From contig NC_059087.1 in the NCBI RefSeq assembly GCF_020497125.1, forward strand, positions 14,913,925-14,977,924: DNA of 64,000 nucleotides, read 5' to 3'. Every line of letters begins with the position of its first letter. Position 1 is the stretch's first letter. Both the position numbers and the translations under genes were made by a program. The stretch comes from Mauremys mutica (Eukaryota; Chordata; Testudines; Geoemydidae). The notes beneath the pieces were generated by a model that saw only the letters and a program-made list of their open reading frames with translations, was not told the DNA's origin and searched no databases. This document shows positions 54,588 through 64,000 of the stretch, piece after piece.

Positions 54588-55334
54588 TTCTATTCGCTGT
54601 GGGAAAAACAGTCACAGTTCTACTGAGATAAGAAGGTGAAGAGGTTCAAAGAAATTAGAACCTCCCCTTTCTGTCGTTTCCCGTCCCAGCTGCCTTAACC
54701 TTTGTCCATTATTAGAACTAAAATTGAAACAACTCTTTTCTGTTTGAGGTACTGAAATATTTAGCTCTGAGTCAAATTCGTGAAAGAAAGGAACTGATTC
54801 AGACAGCCACAAGCTATTGTTTCAGTTCCGCCTTAGAGCAGTTACAGCTCTCAGCTGATCTTTCTTTGCTTCTTCTAAAATCCATTTAAGTACTCATGAT
54901 AGCTGCCAGATTGCCAGCTCTGGAGACTGAGGCCTTCATTTTCAAAGGAGACTATGGGAGTTAGGCACCCAACTCATTGAGGTTCCTTTGAAAACCCCAG
55001 TCTGAGTTCATTATGTAGCCACAAAATGGATACATCATGGGGAGAAGCAGTGCAGATTTCCCCACATCACCCCATCTTTAGAAGGATCCCCTTGAATGGA
55101 GATAGAGCAGGCCAGTCTCCATTAACTTACCGTCCTGCTAAGAAAACAGTGCTGTGTTGTGGGACAATACTTGGGACTAGACTGAGACCACCTCCCAGTT
55201 TCACATGTAGCACAAAAAGCCAGCAGCTGGTAATAATTTCAGTCACTTCCCACCGGTGTGGACAGCCTGCTCTTTCAATCACAGTGCAGGCAAAATGGCT
55301 AGTCAGTGGAGGGGTGCATCAGCCCCAGGCATTG
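54588..55334. other. No gene; MITE-like block at 54931-55012
   Basis: The block 'ggccttcattttcaaaggag...gaaaaccccagtctgagttc' resembles the GGCC-GATTTTCA MITE family. The rest is unique-looking. Confidence 0.4.
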
Positions 55335-55612
55335 CACTACAGTCAGAGATTTGTCAACCCTAGGTACTTTTGCACCACTGTAAGTGCACTGGTATGGCTT
55401 CAACAGTGCAAATCCCTAGTGTACACACATTGCACTGGTGTAAAAAGTGGCTTACACTAAATCATATTATTCTGTTTTCAGAAAAAGGTAAGCTGCACTG
55501 GTGTAAACACTTTGTGTATCGGTGCCACATTTCTGCACCAGAGGTTTGTTCTGGTGCTGCTACATTGGTATAACAACACCAGTGCAAAATTTCCCAGTAC
55601 AGACAAGTCCTT
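55335..55612. mobile_element. Foldback MITE with GTGTA-rich interior
   Basis: Repeated and inverted 'gcactggtgtaaa' / 'ttgcaccactgtaagtgc' words occur across the block, and the right end 'cagtacagacaagtcctta' resembles the Harbinger-like terminus. The left end is uncertain. Confidence 0.5.
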
Positions 55613-56828
55613 AGGGGAGAAAGGCTATTATGAGTTATCTGAGTCATCATGTGCCCTCTCCAGTTGTTCTTAAATCTGATACTGATCCATACTTTTGTTA
55701 CATGCTACTGTAAAGTAGTCGAATGAGGTCCTTGTGATGCATTTAAAATGCTATTTTTATCTAAGGCGATTTCTCTACATTATTAAACATAAATATGCCA
55801 TACAAGTTTCAAAGAGCCTTTGGAGTAAAAAGATTCCTTTTGTAAGGAAGTGTCTGAGCTGCCAAAGTCTGATATTTGAGGAGTACCTACTGCAAAATAA
55901 CACGGACACCTGTTGTTTGTTTTGGCATTTATTAAATCACAGTGTTCCCATAGAATACATACACACACGCACGCCCTCACACGGTATCTGGGAGTGCTGT
56001 CACGCGTCATATAGGAAAGGATGTCCAGTTACTTTTTAAAAGATCCTTAGGGTTTTGTGGGATTTAGAAAAGATTAAGTGGAAAAGCTACTCTGTTGCAG
56101 TCAAGTAAAGAGCTGGAATCAGTATCTTCAGGCAGAGATGTAATTTCTTGTCTGCAACAGAATCAGAATGGCGGTAGCTGCAGCCATGTTTAAGAACAGT
56201 TGTAGCTAGCAAGGTTCTAGTGTAGAATTCCCTGACCAGCAGGGATGGGAATTGCTTTCTGAGAACCATGCTTGCTAAGCAGCACTATAGAGATCAATCA
56301 ATCCTGGCTTCTCCCAGCCAACACTGAACTCAGGTGTCCCAGTTTTGCAAGCACCTATGACCAGGTTCCACACCTATTCCAACTAGTGATGGGCCCAAGA
56401 TGCAAAGTTAGGATCCAGATTCCAAGATCCACAAGAGTCAGGGGTGACTGGATCCAGGGGATTGGCTTGGTCTTCGCTCTAATTTTAACGAAGAGTGAGA
56501 AATCCATCTTAAAGAACTGCTGACTGAATTTGCTTTGTTCCATGAGATCAATCCATCTACACCAGTGGGACAACAGGGTCATCAACTTTCGAAGGGGAAG
56601 AACCTTGTCTGACATGTGTCAAACATAGTTGAAAATCCTAAATGGTATATAGCCCAGGACATGGGTCTAATATTTCTCATTTCTTTGGAATTCTGCCTGG
56701 GGCGGTAGTTTGGATTCAAGGAATGGGAGACACAACACTACAAACCCAGGGCAGAATCCACATGAGACAAACTGAGCTAGAATTCTTCTAACAACAAACG
56801 TGTTTAAATATGACTGGCACTAGTTCTG
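55613..56828. other. No gene or recognised repeat
   Basis: Unique-looking sequence, with a short mixed CA run at 55960-55975. Confidence 0.4.
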
Positions 56829-57305
56829 ATAAGAACATAAGAACAGCCATGCTATGTCAGACCAGCAGTCCATCTAGCCCAGTATCCTGTGTTCTGACAG
56901 TGGCCAATGCCAGGTGCCCCAGAGGGAATGTACATAACAGGTAATCACCAAGTGATCCATTCCCTGTCGCCCATTCCCAGCTTCTGGCAAACAGAGGCTA
57001 GGGACACCATCCCTGCCCATCCTGGCTAATAGCCATTGATGGATCTATCCTCTATGAATTTATATAGTTCTTTTTTTAACCCTGTTACAGTCTTGACCTT
57101 CACAACATCATCTGGCAAGGAGTTCTACGGGCTGACTGGGCGTTATGTGAAGAAATACTTCCTTTTCTTTGTTCTAAACCTGTTGCCTATTAATTTCATT
57201 TGGGGACTCCTAGTTCGTGTGTTATGAGAAGGAGTAAATAACACTTCCTTATTTACTTTCTCCACACCAGTCATGATTTTATAGACCTCTGTCATATCCC
57301 CCCTT
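56829..57305 (-). mobile_element. CR1 LINE, ORF2 C-terminus and 3' UTR
   Basis: The 3' end lies at 56829 with octamer-like 'aagaacataagaac'. Antisense blocks 'agtatcctgtgttctgacag', 'cccattcccagcttctggca', 'tcctggctaatagccattga' follow. Towards 57300 the minus strand encodes [20 protein letters not shown], a decayed C-terminal segment of CR1 ORF2. The element is 5'-truncated and broken. Confidence 0.85.
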
Positions 57306-59840
57306 AGATATGCAGACAGGACTACAGATGGATTTGCATGTAAACTATGATTTGCATTGTGCAGGCAAGCTCCCAGCATCACTCTATGATTGGCAAACAC
57401 AGGAATAATGAACCAGTTATTGCAATCAAGCATTTTATAATATTTCAAGAATAATAACAAAACCATGCATGATACCGTGGGGTCTTCTCTGAGGACAGAG
57501 CAAGTTACCCAAGCGCCCCGTTCCAAGTCTGTAGGTGTGTCTTCTGTTTAACTTTTGCTTAGAAAATTATTGTATACATCAGAGAACGGTTGTGATCCCT
57601 CACCTTCCTGTTTAGCATTCATCCATATGCCTTGTACAGTATTTAACATGCATAAGTCAGCTGGGGCTAAGCATTCTTGCCCGTTCCTATACTATTGCTC
57701 TGACAGTGCCGTTGGTGCGTTTCTACGAATAAATACTATATCTACGGACATTAACTGGTGAAAAAAACAATGTCGATTTGCACACCCTTCTGTTTAGTCA
57801 ATCGCAATCTTCTGTTTATTAATTGATGGAGGGTGGTTGTTTTTAAAAGAAGAAGATGCCATTAGTAGCCCTAATGAAAAAAGATCAAACTTATTACACT
57901 TAGCATTCTCCAGATAACCCAGACAGACTGGTTTCCATTTCAATGCAGAAAATATATTCTACCCAAGTTGTGTCTCCACAATTCACAGGCCATAAAAATG
58001 TGTTGTTTTGCTCCAGACATGTTCCCAAAAGAAGACTATCCCAGAAATCAGCTATGTCATGCCCAGCTATCTTGGCCTGCTGCTAATTGTGGAAAGTCTT
58101 CACTAAACTCACTAGCATCTCTGCTTTGTCAAAATCCGCCAGTGAGAAGGAATTGCTGGTGTGAAAGGTATTTTGTTAGCATGTTTGCTACACTCCCGTG
58201 TTCTGTTTTCAAGTTTAAACTATCAGGTTGTTTCCATTATTAAATATTCATCTTCCCTTTTGCCTTTATGTCATGGAAACACCATAGAAGGATCAGCAGG
58301 AAAAACAAAACAACTTAGAAGAAATAAGACTGTCTGGCTTGAGAGGAAGAGGTGTCCTCAGCATGGAATCAACAGCCTTCCCGGATTTATGGGGCTTTCT
58401 TTGGTATTTAATAAAGATTTGTTTTTCCAACAATAAAAAGAAACATCTGCTACAATGTAAGTGGCTGCCCTGCTTTAAGAGACCTTATTTTTGTTCCTGC
58501 ACGAGAACAGTCGGATTTGATTAAGATTCAATCAATTATTTTGTGCTATATACATCTCCGGCTCGTTGAAATTTCACCTGAAATCTTTTGAAAGTACACA
58601 CATTAAATGAAAGTCTTCAGAACCCAGTTCTTCCCTTTGGAAACATGTGAACTCCCAGTGACTCCTAAAAAAGCAACTCTGAGGGTACAGTTTGGGCTGA
58701 GGGCCTTTTACACTACTCTGGCAGTCTGACGGAGCCTCAAAGTTGGGGTGGGGTTACACACAGGACTACCCCAGGAGCTCTTACTCAAGCAAAGCTTTCT
58801 GTGAAGTCACTGAGGGCTAGATTGGTGCAACCCCTTACTCATAGCTGCATTTTCAGTGGACCTAACTCCTGGGAGGAAGTATTCACCAACTGAGCAAGAA
58901 TCACACAATATAGCCCTGAGTAAGGGCTGCAGGTTTCACCCAAGTGCTTCTAGAGAGGTTGACTTTCTACTTCACTGAGGAGCAGAGGGCTACATCCTGC
59001 TGTTTGAGGACCACACTGGACTCCTCATAGAAGTCAATGGAAGCTGAAGGTGCTCTGTACCTCACAGAATTGAGCTTTCAGACTGAAGCCAGACAATCTA
59101 TTTATCGATTTAGCAAAGCGCTTGCTGTTTCCATTCCAGAGGAGCAATAATAAATACAGAGGAAAGAAAATGAATCTATAGCTACTCCTTTTTTACTAAA
59201 TACAAAGCTTTAAAAGGGAATCAGTGCAGACCTGTGGGCTCCTGCCTAGTCTTATGTGCAAACTATCTGTAGGTACATAAAAATCTTTGACAGCTGCATC
59301 AGCAGCAATTTTTCCATCCCGTAGAATATCTACAACTGGGCTTTTACTGTAAGATCTCACTTGTTTTTTAATCTATTCTACTTTAGATCTGCAAACAAAA
59401 AGTTGTGGCGGAAGAACCTGATACATTTTAATGTTGGGGAATACTTAACACTAGGTAGGGTCTGTTGTATTAATTTAGATGGAACAAATGGGGCCAGAGT
59501 CAAGGCGTTAACATGACCCTGTAACTGTCCAACATTAAACAAGGTTTGATATTCAGAGATCAGCCTGCTTAGTACCGTGGCAAACCTTATTAACATTGTT
59601 TTAACGTTTGATTAAAGACAGAGAGAAAGGAAAGAAACAGAGCATTCAAAATGTAAAGTAGTAAGTAAGACTTTCATTCTAACATCCCTTGCTCCATTTC
59701 CCTTTAGCTGTAGAGAGTTTTTAGAAGGAATCTCCCCCCATTTGACAGCCTTTTAGATGGTATTAAAGATTGTAATAACTGTCCTTTTGGGGAAAATGAG
59801 ATGAGTCAGTTGAGATGGGATGGAGGAGTTGTTGCTGTTA
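57306..59840. other. Longest repeat-poor stretch, no gene recognised
   Basis: About 2.5 kb of AT-rich sequence without a repeat I can name. Short open frames show no domain. Candidate place for conserved non-coding elements or an unrecognised small exon. Confidence 0.4.
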
Positions 59841-61045
59841 AATCACAGAATTGTAGGATTGGATGGGACCTTGAGAGTTCGTCTAGTCCAGTCCCCAGCA
59901 CTCAAGGCAGGACGAAGTATTATCTAGACCATCCCTGACAGGTGTTTATCCAACCTGATCTTAAAAATCTCCAACGATGGAGATTCCAGAACCTCCCTAG
60001 GCAATTTATTCCAGTGCTTAACTACCCTGGCAGTTAGGAAGTTTTTCCTAATGTCCAACCTAAACCTCCCTTGCTGCAATTTAAGCCCATTGCTTCTTGT
60101 CCTATCCTCAGAGGTTAAGAAAAACAATTTTTCTCCCTCCTCCTTGAAACAACCTTTTATGTACTTGAGAACTCTTATCATGTCCCCCCTCAGTCTTCTC
60201 TGACTAAAGAAACCCAATTTTTTCACTCTTTCCTCATAAGGCCATGTGTTCTAGACCTTTTATCATATTTGTTGCTCTTCTCTGGACTTTCTCCAGTTTG
60301 TCCACATCTTTCCTGAAATGGGGCACACAGAACTGGACACAATTCTCCAGTTAAGGCCTAATCAGCACAGAGCAGAACAGCAGAATTACTGCTCGTGTCT
60401 TGCTTATAACACTCCTGCAAATACATCCCCAATTGATGTTTGCTTTTTTTTGCAACAGTGTCACACCATTGACTCATATTTATCTTGTGATCCACTATGA
60501 ACCCGAGATCCCTTTCCGCAGCACTTTCCTGGTCAGTCATTTCCCATTTTGTTTGTGTACAACTGATTGTTCCTTCTTAAGAGGAGTTCTTTGCATGTGT
60601 CCTTATTGAATTTCATCCTATTTACTTGAGACCACTTCTCCAGTTTGTCCAGATCATTTTGAATTTTAATCCTATCCTCCACAGCACTTGCAACCCCTCT
60701 CAGCGTGATATCATCCACAAACTTTATAAGTGTACTCTCTATGCCATTATCTAAATCATCAATGAAGATATTGAACAGAATAAGACCCAAAACTGATCCC
60801 TGTGAGACCCCACTTGATATGCCCTTCTAGCTTGACTGTGAATCACTGATAACTACTCCCTGGGAACAGTTTTGCCAACCAGTTTTGCACCCACCTTATA
60901 GTAGCTCCATCTCAGTTGTATTTCCCTAGTTTGTTTATGAGAAAGTCATGAGAGACAGTATCAAAAGCCTTACTAAAGTCAAGATATACCACATCTACCG
61001 CTTCCTCCTATCCGCAAGGCTTGTTACCCTTGTTAAAGTCTGATC
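59841..61045 (-). mobile_element. CR1 LINE, 5'-truncated, with RT fragments
   Basis: The minus strand carries, in order, DVVYLDFSKAFDTVSHDFL (about 60940-61001), an RT palm segment with FVDD at 60710-60721 where the family usually has a small-residue-x-DD motif, then LDKLEKWSQVNRMKFNKD, ERDLGFIVDHKINMSQW and finally RRLRGDMIRVLKYIKG in 59924-60226. It ends in a CR1 3' UTR and 'ctacaattctgtgattt' tail. These are the reverse transcriptase and C-terminal parts of ORF2, which copies RNA into DNA at the target. Stops and frameshifts separate the pieces, so it is dead. The endonuclease and ORF1 are absent. Confidence 0.93.
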
Positions 61046-61641
61046 CCATTTCCTAGAAGACAAAAATAAAAGGGGAGAGAAAAGAACAATAAATGCAGCT
61101 TCTGTTTCTGGTGTTGCCTTTCACTTGCAACCTCACTGCTGGAGAAACACAGGCATGGAACATGATCTTATTAGCCACTCCATGATCTGGTAAACTTGTA
61201 CCAGCATCAGGCAGTCTTGGGCATTGCTTTTATCTGTCTCTCTGGTCATAGGCCTATAGCACTGTTGCAAAATATTCAATCTTTGCAAGCTAAGTCAGAC
61301 TCTTGTTAGATAGAAGGCAAAAGAAGAGGAACAGGAAAGAAAAAATAAGGTGAGTGTTCAGGCTTTATCCAGAGCTGGGGGAGGTGGCGATGTCATCTGA
61401 GTCCTTTTTCTGGCCCAGTCTAGTCAGGACCTCTCTCAGGATGTGCTATGGTAGATCCCAGGGTCCCAGGACGCAATGGGGTGGCAACCATAAGGGTGAA
61501 GCTTGTTCCTTCTTCTTTCAATCAGCAATTCTTGTGTTTCCTTCCCCCAAATTTCACTCCCAGAGTCTCTTTTTGTGAACTAACCCCAACCCCTCATTAT
61601 TTTGTTCACCAACACGCCTATTTTGGTCCAGTGCATGGGCA
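61046..61641. other. No gene or recognised repeat
   Basis: Unique-looking sequence. Confidence 0.4.
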
Positions 61642-62100
61642 GCAGGTCTCAAAGGCAGTGAGAGGCTGTGCCTCCCCAAACAGCCTTGCATGGCCCCACC
61701 CACGCTCCATCCCAAGGCCCCTTTCTGCTTCCTGGGCTGTGCTGTGAGAGGCTCTTCCCCCCTGTGGCCGGAATCCCAGGCTGGGGCACTAATGGGGGCC
61801 AGCCTGCACTCCAGGGCTGGGGGAAGGCCATGCCGTCCATCCAACAGGCTGGGAGGGAAAATGCTGCCTGCCCTTCTGCCTCTCCGAGGTTGTGGGGGCA
61901 GGCTGTGCCGCCTGCCTGGGGCTGGGACGCGTGGCCCGCTGACCCGCCCGGAACTCTGGAGTGGCTGGGGGCCAGCTGCCCACTCACCCGCCAGCATTTC
62001 ACTGGTTTCTGGTCCCGCTTTCTGGTCTGGGGTTGGGCGGGGGAGGGGACTGTGCCTCCCACCCAGGGTTGGGACGTGCCACCCGCTCACCCGCCTGAGC
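61642..62100. repeat. GC-rich block with diverged tandem units
   Basis: Two units about 147 bp apart begin near 61901 and 62048 with 'g-ctgtgcc-cc' and share 'gggttgggacgtgccacccg' type sequence. It gives long overlapping frames on both strands (up to 182 codons) with no domains. It is probably inside a DNA transposon, but ends and duplication were not found. Confidence 0.55.
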
Positions 62101-62349
62101 ATGATCTTAACACAGTTCTTGAATTATATCAATAGGCTGTTTTGTTTGTACGAATTCAGCCTGTCTCCTTTTTCCACCTTCCTCCATCCAACCGTCATCA
62201 ACGTTTATTTATTATGGCTAGTGTGATATTTTATTATCTTTTTCACTATTAAACTCACAATTAAGGTCAAATTATAGGCCCAATTACTAGAGCAAGTCTT
62301 GCATCATTCAGGCAGGGGACCAGTAATAGTGCTCCGGTAATGCCTATAA

Positions 62350-62640
62350 GCCCCAGTTAGGATCAGGACCCCATTGTGTTATGTATTATACAAACCCGTA
62401 GGGCATGACACTGCAAACACTTACACGCTTAACTTCATTAGTGTGAGTGGCTCCATTGAAATCAATGGAACAACTCATGGTAGTAAAATTAAGCGTATGC
62501 ATAAGTGTTTGCAGGGTCGGGGCCATAATAAGAGACAGTCTCTACCCCCACAGAGCTTACAGTCTAATGGACAAGACAGAAGGGGAAGATAGGAGATATT
62601 ATCCTCTCCATTATAGAGATAAGGAACCAATGCATAAGGC
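62350..62640 (-). mobile_element. L2-type tail interrupted by a foldback MITE
   Basis: Antisense tail 'accccattgtgttatgtatt' stops near 62400 and resumes after 62524 with 'aagagacagtctctaccccc' and 'acagagcttacagtctaatg', then 'cctctccattatagagataa'. Confidence 0.65.
62400..62524. mobile_element. Foldback MITE, 125 bp
   Basis: Left arm GGGCATGACACTGCAAACAC and right arm 'gtgtttgcagggtcggggcc' extend to about 40 nt of inverted sequence each. The central 'agtggctccattgaaatcaa' also folds. Related to the hairpin at 6822-6881. Confidence 0.7.
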
Positions 62641-62727
62641 TCCCTCAGACTGCTCAGCCGACACAGGTTAGGAATAATCCGCATTGCCTCTGCTCTCAGA
62701 TAAGAACCCCTTGTCTCTCCACACACC

Positions 62728-63589
62728 AGAGGTTGCCAGTTGTGTCATATATCATGTGGTACATTTTATAATGTGGACAAAATATGCACTAGGGATTAGG
62801 CTGGAACCACTAAACTCCTTTCACTTGTAAGATAAGAAATACTTAAACCTAAGGTCTCTAGAGGTATGAGGCTAATGCATTTACCCACTGCGCTGCCTAG
62901 CAACACCCCCTCCTCCTTTCCCCCTTTGGTGGATTCTAATTCTTAACCAGAGCCACTAAACTGACAAGTCACCTTGCCAGCAACCAATGTCACTGATCTG
63001 GTTAGCCTGGCTTTCCTTTTGTGTATTTTTCCCCCGGTGCCTGCTCCAACATTAACACAAGCTTTATATTAATTTCCATCCTGTAGTTTAATTGCCTAAA
63101 ATATGTCACAGGACTGTGGGGAGGGGAGAGGAGGGACCAGAAACAAACAAGCTAAGCTTGCAGAAATGTCACGAAATCCAACCATGATCCACTTCGCTTT
63201 GCAGAAAGGAAATCAATCCCGGGTAGCTTCTACAGAACCGGCTTATTAAGCCAAGACAAGAGAGCTGTTGGAGCAAATAATTGAAGAATAATATGATAGA
63301 ACACAATATTAGTGATAACTGCCGTTACAAATTGGCCCTTATAAGAGATTTGCCCTGTGTGTGCTGCATGTGTCCCACTCGCTGTCATTTCCTTGCTCTG
63401 AACAGCGTCGTGAAGATTTCAGTGCTAGTCTGTACAATGTCATATGTACAGCATTTTAGTCAGATCTTTTGTAGTTGCAGTGTACTTAGACTTTGGCTCC
63501 CCGGGGGGTTACTAATGCAGCTTGATGGTGCGTATTGCACACAGTGCAATGCCTTGTAGCCACCTGCCTGCTAGATGGGGGTTGGATTT
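62728..63589. other. No gene or recognised repeat
   Basis: AT-rich, repeat-poor. 63040-63300 is another possible conserved non-coding candidate. Confidence 0.35.
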
Positions 63590-63960
63590 AGAGTTTTTCA
63601 AAAGTGGGCCCTGATTTTTGGTACCTTCTCAGAGACATGTTGGCCCTGAATTTCAGAAGTGCTGAGCAGAAACTCAGCTGGAGCTCTGGGTGCTCACACA
63701 TTGGACAATTGAGCCCACATCTCAAGTTGGGCATCCAAAAAACTGAGGCACACAAAATCACTGGTCACTTTGGGAAAAGATGGTTGAAGGATCCAACCCT
63801 GCAAATTCCTATTCTGACAGGGCCAGATCCAGTGTTACTATAAATTGGCTTAACTCCATGTGAAGCCTATGGAACGATACAGATTTACACTAGCTGGAGA
63901 CCTGCCCCGCAATTCTTACTCACGTGAGCATACTTCAAGATCAGGCCAAAATTCAGCCAT
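63590..63960. mobile_element. Composite of foldback MITE fragments
   Basis: 'gggccctgatttttggtacc', 'cctgaatttcagaagtgctg', 'tgctcacacattggacaatt' and later 'agggccagatccagtgttac' belong to the GGCC-GATTTTCA type repeats; individual ends cannot be separated. Confidence 0.45.
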
Positions 63961-64000
63961 GATTATAGGTGAAAATACTGCCTTAGTGAAAGCCACTCAG

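Noticed and set aside
61554..62226. Overlapping 182-, 178- and 155-codon frames on both strands
   Set aside because: All fall on a GC-rich tandem block; frames on both strands indicate low stop-codon frequency, not coding.

Overview
The window reads as non-coding nuclear DNA from a turtle, most likely a hidden-necked turtle (Cryptodira). The evidence is the repeat content: CR1 LINE pieces (one about 1.2 kb with reverse-transcriptase motifs), a tRNA-headed SINE with a CR1 tail resembling the cryptodire Cry-type SINEs, many old CORE-SINE/L2-type pieces, and many short DNA transposons. No protein-coding gene, rRNA, functional tRNA or CRISPR array can be supported. The longest open frames lie inside GC-rich repeats and have no recognisable domains. 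The window is probably intergenic or intronic.

Layout. At 1-13 kb there is unique sequence with a hAT MITE (635-794), a 34-bp minimal hAT remnant (3368-3401), a CR1 3' end, a hairpin (6822-6881), a hAT element (7607-7897), a nested MITE pair (9455-9909) and a TA-flanked MITE (12881-12999). At 13.4-14.6 kb is a solo LTR with a 5-bp target duplication, itself split by a hAT MITE with an 8-bp duplication. At 16-25 kb are PIF/Harbinger-like MITEs with 'GTCTACACT' ends, including a three-hairpin CpG-rich element nested in another (22028-22577), plus hAT elements at 17723 and 18859. At 25-36 kb are pyrimidine-rich unresolved repeats, two related LTR-like starts (25290 and 33296), SINEs, CR1 and a 519-bp hAT element.

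At 36-40 kb is a retroelement cluster: a broken Ty3/gypsy-type integrase on the minus strand, a 938-bp LTR, a GC-rich element in a palindromic site, and a 791-bp solo LTR with a perfect 5-bp duplication. At 40-55 kb are further hAT elements (40574, 47332, a 1.45-kb one at 48161 with a MITE nested in its own tandem repeats, 51052, 53899) and a second copy of the three-hairpin MITE (45751). At 55-64 kb are two CR1 elements, a GC-rich tandem block, a foldback MITE in an L2-type tail, and the largest repeat-poor stretch (57306-59840).

There are no genes working together here. The biology that can be read is layered transposition: at least ten insertions keep recognisable target-site duplications, and the nesting gives their relative order. 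I found no convincing new multi-gene system. The most unusual signals are the multi-hairpin MITE family, the minimal 34-bp hAT element, the palindromic insertion site at 38.1 kb, and a split in hAT target preference. All family names come from memory of repeat structure, not a database search.
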